NCBI GenBank assembly: GCA_001179505.1
Contig: CDMY01000708.1
Location: 29,463-93,462 of the forward strand
Length of the DNA: 64,000 nucleotides
Direction: 5' to 3'
Source of the DNA: Vitrella brassicaformis
Taxonomy: Eukaryota; Sar; Vitrellaceae
The translations under genes and the position numbers were made by a program. Within the stretch, counting starts at the first letter, position 1. Each line of letters starts with the position of its first letter. Under the pieces are notes generated by a model. That model worked only from the letters and a program-made list of their open reading frames with translations, was not told the DNA's origin and did not search any database. Below, piece by piece: positions 46,479-56,799 of this stretch.

Positions 46479-46576
46479 TTTGTATGAAAACAGCCGTCTT
46501 CCTCTGGCTGTGTGTCAGATCTGTGAGCCCTCTCTGTTGCAGCTGCTCTGCATCATCGACTGCATCATCATTTTTG

Positions 46577-47395
46577 ATGAGCGAGCCCTCTCCCGCCGAG
46601 CCGTCACCAGCCGCAGCAGAGTCCACTGGTCATCAGCATGGCCACCATGCGGGCGGCCACGCGCCCACCATCTACTACCGCACCGAGAACTCATCGGGCC
46701 TCGAGCTCAGCCACATCCGGGGAGATCTCATCCGGCAGGAGGAGACCATTATCTTCGCACTCATCGAACGCGCACAGTTCGCCCACAACCCCTCGGTGTA
46801 CGAGCCCGGCCGCCTGACCGACAAGTTCCCGCAGAGCTTTCTGGACTTCTTCCTCATGGAGACCGAGAAGCTGCACGCGCGGCTGCGGCGGTACAACTGC
46901 CCCGACGAGAACGCCTTCTTTCCCGAGGCACTCCCGCCGCCGTTGCTGCCGGGGCGGCCTTACCGGGAGCTGCTCAAGCCGAACCGGATAAACGTCAACG
47001 AGCGGATCAAGCAGTACTACACCACGGTGCTGCTGCCAAAGATCTGCACTGAGAAGGAAGACGGCGAGGTGCGTGTGTGGGGGGGGGGGGGGGGNNNNNN
47101 NNNNNNNNNNNNNNNNNNNNNNNNNNNNNNNNNNNNNNNNNNNNNNNNNNNNNNNNNNNNNNNNNNNNNNNNNNNNNNNNNNNNNNNNNNNNNNNNNNNN
47201 NNNNNNNNNNNNNNNNNNNNNNNNNNNNNNNNNNNNNNNNNNNNNNNNNNNNNNNNNNNNNNNNNNNNNNNNNNNNNNNNNNNNNNNNNNNNNNNNNNNN
47301 NNNNNNNNNNNNNNNNNNNNNNNNNNNNNNNNNNNNNNNNNNNNNNNNNNNNNNNNNNNNNNNNNNNNNNNNNNNNNNNNNNNNNNNNNNNNNNA

Positions 47396-47426
<31 letters not shown>

Positions 47427-49536
47427 GCATCCATCCATCCATCCATCCATCCATCCTCTCTCCCTCTGTGTGTCTGTGTGGGTCAGTATGGTTCGTCTGC
47501 CGTGTCGGACATCAGCGCCCTGCAGGCGCTGTCCAAGCGTATCCACTACGGCAAGTTTGTGGCCGAGGCCAAGTTCCAGTCGGACCCCACCTACCGGCAG
47601 CTCATCGAGCAGCGCGACGACAAGGGGCTCATGAAGCTCCTCACCAACCAGACCGTCGAAGACAAACTGCTCGAACGGGTCAGTCAGCGAGAGAATGGAT
47701 GGATAGCACGGACGCAGGCAGGCAGGCAGTCAGGCTGGAGCACAGATTGGATGTGATGATGTTATGGATGTGATGTGTGCAGGTTCGGCTGAAGGCCTCG
47801 ACGTATGGGCAGGAGGTTGGGAAGACTGCAGCAAACACCGATGAGGTTAGTCTGCCTAGCTGGCATGCCATTCGCCAGCTCCCTCCCTGTGCGTGCGAAC
47901 AGGGGTACTTCAAGGTGGACCCCCAGGTGATAGTGGAGGTGTATCGCGACTTCGTCATGCCGCTCACCAAGGAGGTGCAGGTACCACCTGCTGCACGCAC
48001 AGGGGAATAGTGGGAGGGAGAGTGGGAGGGATGCCGGCCGTCCACCCATGCATCCTGTTTCTCGTCTGCTCACGCCTCCCTACCCTGCAACACACACTTC
48101 ACAGGTGGCCTATCTGCTCAGCCGGCTCGACAAGCCCAAAGTCGCATACGTGGTACGCACATATGGATGGGAGGGATGTGGGTGATGAATGACCATGTAT
48201 CGAATGAATGGCCGTTTGTCGGCCCTTCCACTCCTTCCCTCAGGGCGGTGCGCATTCGGCGGGTTATTTCGGCGGTGTGCAGCACTTCGGGAGCGATGCG
48301 GTCGAGATGGTGCCTGAGCCGTCAGTCGTCAGGGCGGTGCTCGCCGTACTCGCAAAGGACGTCAACTTTGCTGTAAGACAAGGAGGGAGGGAAGCTGACC
48401 GACTCTTGCATCCATCCATCCCTTTGTTGCTGTGTTGTTCGCACGATCAGGTGGTGCCGATTGAGAATGTGGTCACGGGCATCTGCCAACCGACCGTCTA
48501 CCAGGTGGATCAGACACACACACACACTCACACACACAGAGAGAGAGAGAGAGAGGACACACACACAGCCACGCATCCCTCTTGCCCCTCTGTGTCTGTC
48601 AGCTGCTCGAGACGGATGTGGTGGTGTGCGGCGAGGTGTATGTCAACGAGCACTACGTCCTGGCCGTCGCACCCAGAGGCGACAGCGCCAACCCGACGGC
48701 AAACACGGCCAACGGCGTGCCACCAGCACAGAGGGAGGAGGCTGGTCTGGCTGGCCGGTTTGCCACGCCCAAGGGGTCTGCCGTGGTGCTGGACGAGCTG
48801 CGGAACGTCTATGTGCACTCTGAGCTGGCGGACGAGTGCGCCGCCATGCTGGCCAACGAGCTGCCAAACGCCACCATACGCGCGTCCGCCACTGTGGCTG
48901 AAGGTGGGTGGGCGGGACGTTGTGTGGCGTTGCGTGCACTGTGTTGTGTTGTGTGTGCCTACAGCTGCTCGTCTGGCCCGTGAGGACCCAACAGGCGCTG
49001 CAGTGACGCTGGAGGAGGCGGCGAGGCACCACGGGCTGTCGGTGAGCCAGGGGGACGTAGAGAGGGAGGGAGGGAGGGAGGGAGGCGAAAGACAAAACAC
49101 AGACAGACAATAGGGGGACTGTGCGTGTGTGGATGTGCTTATTGTCTTCGTCCAGATAATTCACTCCAAGCTGCTTGATGACTTTCCGAGCGTGTCGCGA
49201 TACCTGATTCTCGGTAAGCAGGTGGGACACGCGGCAGGATTCCTTTCGTGTGTGTCGTGGATGAACGCGTTAATTCCCGATGCAGGCAAGGACTACGGCG
49301 TACGGACGGGCCATGACAAGACGCTGCTGCAATTCACCGTCTCAAACCAATCGGGCGCTCTCGGAGCAGCACTACAGGTCCGCCCATGAGCAACCATTCA
49401 ACTGTTTGTGTGGTGTAATGTGGTGTGGTGCTCAGGCGTTCAAGGCCGAGGGCATCAACCTGTCGTCGCTCAACTCTTTCCCATCCAGGTACACACATGC
49501 GCATGCATCGCTGGACATGCGCGCCACATCGCGCCA

Positions 49537-49571
<35 letters not shown>

Positions 49572-49754
49572 TGTGCCAATTTGTTTAGGCGTGATGGCCG
49601 GCAGTACACCTTTCTGGCCCAGGCGGATGGGCACGCGCAGGACGGTCCTCTGTCCAAGGCGATCGCCGCACTCAGGGCCCTGACCAGCTCCATGAGGGTA
49701 CTCGGGTCATTCCCTTCACAGACACCACCCACACACGAGGCGGCGAACACTTAG
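46577..49754 (+). CDS. Chorismate mutase-prephenate dehydratase-ACT fusion
   Basis: This bifunctional enzyme should convert chorismate to prephenate and then phenylpyruvate for phenylalanine synthesis. The N-terminal part is a eukaryotic-type AroQ mutase: RGDLIRQEETIIFALIERAQ, LLKPNRINVNERIKQYYTTV, ALSKRIHYGKFVAEAKFQ, GYFKVDPQVIVEVYRDFVMP. It splices in frame to a prephenate dehydratase domain: DKPKVAYVGGAHSAGYFGGV, VNFAVVPIENVVTGICQP, ETDVVVCGEVYVNEHYVLAV, and SVSRYLILG in place of the usual TRF catalytic motif. An ACT domain follows: DKTLLQFTVSNQSGALGAAL, GINLSSLNSFPSR, QYTFLAQADGH. About 610 aa in some 13 exons. ATG 46577 (MSEPSP) is chosen; an in-frame ATG at 46484 would add a Cys-rich hydrophobic stretch but would leave almost no shared 5' region. 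The first intron contains an assembly gap. Confidence 0.87.
47095..47394. other. Assembly gap of 300 N inside a G-tract intron
   Basis: The 300-N placeholder lies in the first intron of the chorismate mutase fusion, with 16 G before it and AG24 after it. The true length is unknown. Confidence 0.95.
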
Positions 49755-50439
49755 ATAGATAGATGGATGGGTAGCGTTCCCCCCTTCTCTCTCTTGTACT
49801 TGACATGGCACGTGGCTGGCTGGTTGGTTGATTGGAGATAGAGCTTTTGTGTGCATTGGGAGATGCGAGTAGCTCTGTGTGTGTGTGTGTGTAGATCCAT
49901 CCATCCATCCGTCATGCAGCGAGTCTTTTATCGATGTAGAGACCGTTCATTCTCTCACTCTCAGTCCATGCGCACACATAATGGACACGACCGTGTACGT
50001 TCCGGCCATCGTCAATGGATCAGATGGGCTCTTACGACTCATACGTTGATGCCACCGACACACCTATGTACACACGATGACATGCATTCTTGCGGCCTAT
50101 TCCTGGCTCACAGGAGAGCACTACCAACACACGTACGAAAGAAGGCCAGCTGTTTGCTTCTTTACGATTGTCACCACACGCACAAGAACAGACAGACACC
50201 TCAAACAACGACACGCGCTTCACAAACAACAAATGCTCGGCCGAATGACTCACCGGCACTCGCAAAGATGTGGGAAATGGGGCCATGGGCCACGGCCCGT
50301 CGAGCAAAGCATCTAGCTCGGATCCGCAGCTCGATTCACGCGATCCACTGCGCGATCCAAGTGAACCCAAATCGCAGTTGAAATGGTCATAGACACATCA
50401 ATTGCGTCGGCGTCCGGGCAATCAATGACGTCATCAAGG
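49755..50439. other. 3' flank containing start of the inverted duplication
   Basis: No gene is seen. From about 50140 to 50270 the sequence matches, in inverted order, 57775-57885 downstream of the paralogous secreted-repeat gene (shared TCAAACAACGACACGCGCTT). Confidence 0.6.
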
Positions 50440-51410
50440 TCATACACGGTCGTCGATGATCTCATAAGGGCCGTCGCCGTCGCCGAGAGGCCTATCCTCT
50501 GGCCACTCGTCGTCGCTGTCGCGGTCGATGTCACCAGGCTTGATGACATCAAGATCAAGGCCGTTGCCTTTCCTCCGACTAGCCGCTTGCTCAGCCGCTC
50601 GCTCAAACTCTCGCATCGCGTCTTTCACGGAATCCATTGGGTCGGTTGAAATTCCAAGTCGCAGTCGGCGTTTCTCCCCATCTCCGCCGCTGGTATCTTC
50701 GTCCGGCTCTCGTCCTGTCCCCCTCAGCTCAGCCAGTCGCTTCACGCGGTTACCGCCGAAGGGAAAATTATACATTGTTACCCCTGAAGAGTCAAATTGC
50801 AGTCTGCGTTTCTCCCAGTCGTCGCCACTGGCACCTGGGCCGTCGATGATGTCATCGAGGGACTCGTCATCTGGCCATCCGTTGTCTTCCTCAGCCGCTC
50901 GCTCAGCCGCTCGCCCAGCCGCCCGCTCAGCCGCTCGCTTCACGTCATTCAAGGGATTGCCAAATCCAAGTTGCAGTCGGCGTTTCTCCCCATCTCCGCC
51001 GCTGGCATCATGTCCATCGGTCCCTCCAAGTTGCAGCCCGCGAAGGGCGGGCGGGGCCTGACAGAGAACAGCCACGCATCAATCAAAGACACACACACGC
51101 GTACATGAGGTCCTCAGCCGCTCACCGAAGACACAGCCGAGATGGCGAGGGCAAGAGTCAACAGAGCCACCTTCGTCATGATGGTCTGCTGTCTTTTCCG
51201 ATGCAGGCACTGGGCAGCACTGGGCACTGGTAGTTCGCAGCAGAGAGGGACTGAGATCTGAGACGAAGGGCGCAGACTGAGGTGAAAGGGCGCAAAGAGA
51301 GAATTGGGTGGATAGGTAAGATGAACGAGGGAATGGGTGGCATAAGCGTAGACAGGGGCGCCTTTGCGGTCTTCTCGCGACACCCGTCTCTCTCCATCCT
51401 CTCTCCCCTG
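50140..51410 (-). repeat. Left arm of an inverted gene duplication
   Basis: The arm contains the 50440-51179 gene plus matching 5' (to about 51410) and 3' flanks. The partner arm is 56800-57890 in opposite orientation. Shared flank words include TGCATCGGAAAAGACA and GTGTCGCGAGAAGA. The coding part diverged by repeat loss and gain. Confidence 0.75.
50440..51179 (-). CDS. Secreted repeat protein with KRRL sites, copy 1 (223 aa)
   Basis: Exon 1 (51179-51126) is a clean signal peptide, MTKVALLTLALAISAVSS. Exon 2 (51057-50440) encodes the mature protein beginning APPALRGLQLGG. Three imperfect units follow, each opened by a Gly/Asp stretch and a basic site: GGDGEKRRLQLG, GDDWEKRRLQF, GGDGEKRRLRLG. 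Between them are Lys-Arg/Ala/Glu helices (VKRAAERAAGRAAERAAEED) and an acidic stretch (NGWPDDESLDDIIDGPGASG). No cysteines and no membrane segment. Every unit carries RRL and separate KR pairs, the kind of sites cut by proprotein or aspartyl proteases, so release of several peptides from one precursor is plausible but unproven. A paralogue lies inverted 6 kb away. The family is not recognised. Confidence 0.75.
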
Positions 51411-52409
51411 CTCTCTGTGCTCGGTCTCTGTGATCTCAGTGCAATCGCGTGAAATTCGATGCTTGCCGCTGTCGGCAACGCCCGGCTCGCGAGCTCCTCC
51501 TTCGGTTCCAACCGCGTTTTGCGAGCTGTGAAGGTTCTGAGCTCGCAAAAGCCGATCCGATTCGAAATGCCTGGATCCAACAGCTACGGATCGGGGGGGT
51601 AGTAGGTAGCGAATGATTTGCTTGTTGCTGTCAACAGTTTAGATGCGGATATGTAATCGACTGTCCCAGCGCATGGACACTCGGACAATCTTACCCTTAA
51701 CCACCAACCAATTGCCACCAACACAGCCACGGATCTGCCCCTTCATGCAAGCATAGGGCAGGTGAGGTAGGCAGCATCATGCCCTATGCGAGAGGTGGGA
51801 GAAGGGTGTCTTCGGTGTGTATGAGGGCGTGCGTGTGTGTGTGCTCAGGAGAATGGCGCAGAGACTGCCGAAATATGGAGGAGACGATACGTGGATATGT
51901 TTGAAAACGACAGAAGAGGGCCCCTCGAGTCACTCTGCTTCATCAAAGGTGGGTCAGACTGTGTGTGTGCGTGTCAGGACGTGATGTGTTTGCGTAAGGA
52001 CCTTTCGCGTCTTCCCAACTAGTACTACCAGAGGGCACACACAGCCTGACCAGGCTGCGTGTCCATCCCTTCATCTTCCTTTGTGTGTCTGTCTTTGTGC
52101 GATCGATTAGGAATGGATCTCTTCGTCCCACTGTGTTCGCGCACACCAAGATGAACGGCGAAAAGTGGGACGAAAAGATGGACGGCCAGAGGGAAAGGAT
52201 TGACGGCTGTATGCGTATGTCGGGTACATTAGGTTTTGTCTGTGCCTCCTTAAGAAGCTTGTGAGTAGGTGTTTGTGAGGGAACTAAGGGACTGAGCGCA
52301 TCGATAAATCAGCGATGAATTCATTCATTCATTCGTCTTTCCGTTCGCACAGTCCATCGCTTATTCATCCACCCACTCGCCGGACACTGTCTGTCTGTCA
52401 GCCAGTCAG
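51411..52409. other. Spacer with promoter motifs and doubtful exons
   Basis: TTTTGCGAGCT (51517-51527) and GAGCTCGCAAAA (51539-51550) form an inverted pair. On the plus strand 51849-51949 reads ENGAETAEIWRRRYVDMFEN then DRRGPLESLCFIK before a GTGGGT donor. 52111-52205 reads NGSLRPTVFAHTKMNGEKWD after a TTAG acceptor. These may be exons of a small or decayed gene; no complete frame was built. Confidence 0.3.
51517..51550. promoter_or_regulatory. Inverted pair of GCGAGCT motifs
   Basis: TTTTGCGAGCT and GAGCTCGCAAAA lie 11 nt apart, about 340-370 nt upstream of the secreted-repeat gene start at 51179, just beyond the duplicated block. Confidence 0.4.
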
Positions 52410-54341
52410 TTACTCTGCATCTCGGCAACAGAGACCCAAGCCGAGCGCACCTCCGCTGGCAGCACCGTCTGCAGACAGACAACACAGTCCGTGCGGCTAC
52501 GTGTGTGTGTGTGTCTCCTTTCTGCGCAAGTGAGTGTGCACCTGGTCCGTCAGCTGCGTTGGTCTGCGGTGACACCTGCGTCCACAGCTCTGTGTCGGGA
52601 CCAACCTGCAGACATACACGATGCACACGAGACACGGCGCAAGGAGGGTGTGTTCGTGGTGCGTGGGATGGGTGGATGGATGGACTGACGTATCCGTTGC
52701 CTCTCGCAACTTGGTAGCCTGCATTCGGAAACGACAGAAGCCTTGTGGATGTGTGCGTGTGTGTATCGTGTGGCTGTCCATCCATCACCTCCAGAATGCA
52801 GCTCGAGCGAATTGCAGATGTGGTAGCCTGCAGACATCACGACACAGCTGCAGGCTACCACATTATTTCCCGCACATAGCTCACCGGCCGGGCACGCAGC
52901 GACGGCCTCAGAGAGTGTGCAGTTGAGGCATGCCAGCCGGATGAACGAGGGCTCAGTGCCGCCGAGCGCCGGCGCCGCCTCAGCCTGGATCTCGTCACGC
53001 CCCAAAGGACGGTTGTAAACGCGCAGCTCGTCCAGCAGAAGGGGAACTATGCATACGCGCACACACACAATGGACACAAAGCAAAACGGCAAACGCAGGA
53101 ACATCATGCGATGGTGTGGATGAAATCAAGGGCCGCACCCACTCACCGTCGCAGAGTGGTTGTGTCAGTGGAGTCGAGCCGACGTACAATGGTAATTCAT
53201 TGGCGCGAGACACACCTGACAAACAACAACCGACACCCAACCCTCTCAGTGTGGTGTGTCTCTCATTCTGTGTCTCGCTTTACCAGCCGTCTTGACTTTA
53301 GCGTCGAGTATGCCGTTGACATACAGCCGAAGCTTGTCGCCGTGGCGCACAAGTGCCACGTGTGTCCAGGTGTGATGGTTCAGCCGCGCATTACTAACGA
53401 GACTCTCGCCCTCCTCGCCGCTGTTTGCGGTGGTGGTGACGCGGGCCCTGAGCCGCTTGTCGGTCTTGTGCAGGGCGATCTCAGGATGGTACTCGAACGA
53501 ATGCACATCGGGATTGGCGACGCCCTTGTGCAGCAATGGGCACCTGCATGGATGGCATGATAGATGAAAGGTGAGGGACAGTTGGTGGTGACACCACAAC
53601 TCACCATCTGAGGCCCTTGGTGTCTGTCGTGTCAGCGTCGTTGGCCCGCAACAGAAACATCCAGAACGTCACCGAGAAGTCGGCACTCTAAGACCACACA
53701 AACAAACAAACAAAGAAATGAAGCAGCAAACAAACAAACAGACACGCACATCATCATTGCACATTTCTCACACACATCGAAGTGGGGCGAGTGCGGCACG
53801 GTCATCATCTGCTGCTGCAGAGTGACAAACGACACCAAAACACAGATGATTCTTGGCTGTTGAGTCAGTGTCGACTGTCAACGTTGACTGTCTGGATCTT
53901 ACCCGAAACAGCGCCGAAGACCCGACGCCACCAAAGGCCGGCGCTGCAAAGATGCTGCCCGACCCATGATGAGCCAATCCCGACGTGTCGACGGGCTCCG
54001 ACTCATCGAACGTGAAGTGGGCGATACATCCCTCCTGCCGTGCGGCGGGAAGGATCACTCGCTTGCCGCTGTGCAAGCAGATGGATCCCTCAATTTCCAC
54101 GTCACACTGGGGAGCCGTCGACGTGTCGGACACCAGCTCGCCGCTGGCGAGTGCGCGGATGTCGGGAGTGGCTGCCTTCCCATTGGCAGCGGAGAAACTG
54201 CAACACAAACGGCGAAGTTGGCAGAACGCGATGACTCGGTGCAGGTCTGTGGTCTTACTGGTGCGATACGGCTGCCAGGTGGGAGGAGGATGAGATCGTT
54301 GTGAAGATGGATGCCACAAGCAACAGAATGGCTCCCTTCAT
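52410..54341 (-). CDS. Secreted LamG/concanavalin-like lectin-fold protein with Cys-rich tail
   Basis: Signal peptide MKGAILLLVASIFTTISSSS (from ATG 54341). Exon 2 has an extracellular segment with CDVEIEGSICLHSGKRVIL, then the LamG-like jelly-roll: CIAHFTFDESEPVDTSGLAH, HGSGSIFAAPAFGG, ADFSVTFWMFLLRANDADT, HTWTHVALVRHGDKLRLYVN, GILDAKV, LPLYVGSTPL, and the diagnostic LLDELRVYNRPLGRDEIQA. A Cys-rich stretch follows (RLACLNCTLSEAVAACPAGE, LCAG), which contains a strong hairpin in its DNA. The gene ends WTQVSPQTNAADGP then a Gly-rich tail with CCRDAE. About nine exons; the last junctions are less certain. A role in surface or matrix carbohydrate binding is inferred from the fold only. Confidence 0.7.
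52818..52863. repeat. Perfect 16-bp inverted repeat inside an exon
   Basis: ATGTGGTAGCCTGCAG (52818-52833) pairs exactly with CTGCAGGCTACCACAT (52848-52863) over a 14-nt loop. A third partial copy, TTGGTAGCCTGCA, lies at the next intron's acceptor (52709-52721), so the hairpin duplicates a splice-acceptor region. Confidence 0.8.
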
Positions 54342-54491
54342 GGTGAAATTGGATTCAAAAAAGGATCTCGCGCGCGATCGGCGGATTCTGTAAACTCAGT
54401 GGACAGAGTCGAAGAACAGCCTCCTGGAGTCACAAACGCCCAGATCTTCGCTTCCTGGTCTCTGTTTTTCAGTCTTTGGAAACATCGCACC

Positions 54492-56619
54492 ATGAGCGGC
54501 CCGCCGTTCATGCCTCCCCCTCCTCCCCCTCCCGTCGCAACAGGCCCTCTCTCTCCATCCCAACCGTCCGACGCACCACCCAAACCCACCACTGGAGGTG
54601 GCTTTCCATCCGGAGGGCGTCTGTCGATCACCAATCCCGTCATGATGCCGCCGCCGCCGGTGTTTGGCGGTCTGGGACCGTCGATGGGCGGGAGCAGGGG
54701 CTCGGTCAACCTCTCTACCAGCAAGGGCCCGCCTGGGAGCCTCAGGCCGGGGCTGCCTGGTCCAGAGCAGACGTCGCAGGCGTTCGTCATTCCGGGTATA
54801 CAGGAGAGGGACTATGCCGATGAGGAGATCAAACAGGCCTTCGACACATTCGACCTCGATAACAACAGGTGGGCGAGAGGGGAGGGACAGAGCGTGACTG
54901 AATGAATGAATGGATGGGTGCGTTTGTGGGTGGGGCGTGTGCGAGGGATGTCGGTCGTTTCGTCATTCAGGTTTGTGGGTGCCGCTGAGATTCGTCACAT
55001 ATTGGATCTGATAGGGGAGAAGGCGAGCGACGAGGAGATAGACGAAATGATACGCATGATAGACATCGACGGCGATGGACAGGTGAGGAAGGGCAAAATC
55101 AAACACCACACAACCACACATACCAGCGACTTACCCATCAGCCGCCTAGAGTGTGCATGAATTTGTTCCACTTCCTCACTCACAGGTGACGTATGACGAG
55201 TTTTACAAGTTGGTCAAGTCCCCCCCGGTCCTGTGGGCGGCCGACCCGAATGCTGTCGGGGCGGCGGGCGTGCCCGTCCCCCCATCCCCTCTGCGAATGC
55301 CGGGAGACCTCGGATCATCAGGTAGGTTCTGGTGTGCCCTTGTGCGCATTCTCGCCCTTCTGCTCTGTGTGTGTGTGGGACGGATGGATGGCTGCACTGA
55401 TTGATGGACAGGTCGCGTCCCCCCACCCCCACAGGCGCCTCCCCCGTTGCCGGGCACCCTCCCACCACCTGCAGCAGCAGCAGCACCGGTGCGCATGAAA
55501 GGGTTCCTGCACGACGTGTCACATCATGTTCGTGTGTCGCTTCTATCCATGCACCGTGTACGGGTCAGATGAGTGTCCTTGGCGCAAGTGTGGGCAGCTC
55601 TGGCCAGCAGCAGCAGCCCAACACCTTCGCCAGCCTCTTCAAGTCGTCCAAGAGCGAGAAAGACACCACCGCAAGTACCCCACACACGCACACACACACG
55701 CCCTGAGACAGAGCAGAACAATGAGCAATACGTTCTGCAGAGAGGAAGGAAGACGACGCAGCCATTGGCGGTGGTGGTGGCGGCGGCGGCCTGAAGAAGA
55801 TCGACCGCGAGGCCATCATGCAGGAGTTCAGCAAGCAGAAGGCGCTCAAGCCGGCCTACATCAAGAAGGTGTACAAGAAGTTCCAGGAAATGGACGACGA
55901 CAAGAGCGGACTCATAGACTATGACGAATTCTGCAAAGTCAGCAGGCCATTCGCCCCCTCCCCCCTCCACCCACCCACCATCAATGCGTGTGTGTAGGTG
56001 TTGGACACCGAGCCATCGCCGTTGATGCGTCGGGTGTTTGACATGTTCGATGCGGATGGGTCGGGCAGCCTCGAGCTGAAGGAGTTCATCGTCGGCCTTT
56101 CATCCTTCACCAGTATGTGAAGGACACGCCACACCACGTTACACCACACCACACCACACCAAACCACACCACACCACACCACACCACACACATCACCACA
56201 CAGGACTGCATGGGTGTGTTGTTTTGTTTTGTGTATGTCAGGTGCGTCCAAGACGGACAAGCTCAAGTTCGCCTTCATGATGTTCGACGAGGACTGCAGC
56301 GGCTTCATCGACCGAAAGGAGCTCATCAAGATACTCAGGGCCAACTTCGTCGCATCCAACGCACAGTCGGACGCCGAAATCGAGAAGAAGTAACTCACAA
56401 GAAAACACAACGCGACGCACATTTCATGTCTCTCTCTGGATGGCGTGTGTGGTGTGTTGCGCACACAGGGCCGATCAGATATTCGAGTCGCTGGGCCTGC
56501 CGGCACAGACGGGGAAGATATCGATGGAGCATTTCCTGCAGCTGAGCAAGAAGTCCGCAGGGCTGCTGTTTCCCGCCATCCAGCTGGCCACCAAGATAGA
56601 CGCCACGCTGGGCCGCTAA
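54492..56619 (+). CDS. Six-EF-hand protein: calmodulin-like pair joined to calcineurin-B-like module
   Basis: A Pro-rich, disordered N-terminus ([18 protein letters not shown]) leads to a calmodulin/centrin-like pair: [13 protein letters not shown] with RFVGAAEI, and [17 protein letters not shown] with VTYDEF. A second Pro/Ala/Ser-rich linker ([16 protein letters not shown]) and a poly-Gly run (GGGGGGGG) follow. The C-terminal module resembles calcineurin [60 protein letters not shown], and a degenerate fourth hand [12 protein letters not shown]. Five loops have the expected acidic spacing. Eight exons, all joins in frame; stop at 56617. It has no kinase domain, so it is not a CDPK. It probably acts as a calcium-dependent regulator or adaptor. 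It shares a 150-nt divergent 5' region with the LamG gene. Confidence 0.8.
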
Positions 56620-56799
56620 TGGATGGGATGTCGCGGATGGATGGATGGATGGATGGGAGCTGATACGACATAGACATCCATGGTCCACGCAGGAACGTAG
56701 CGGTCTGGTGACGGGCACGAGTGCAGTGTCACCAGAAACCCTAAACGCGTCAAACTGATCTGAAACCCTAAATCCGGAGGGAGAAGCGAAAGTGGAGAG

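Noticed and set aside
52828-52861. A 34-nt GT-AG intron formed by the hairpin
   Set aside because: It is much shorter than every other intron here, and the reading frame is open through it.
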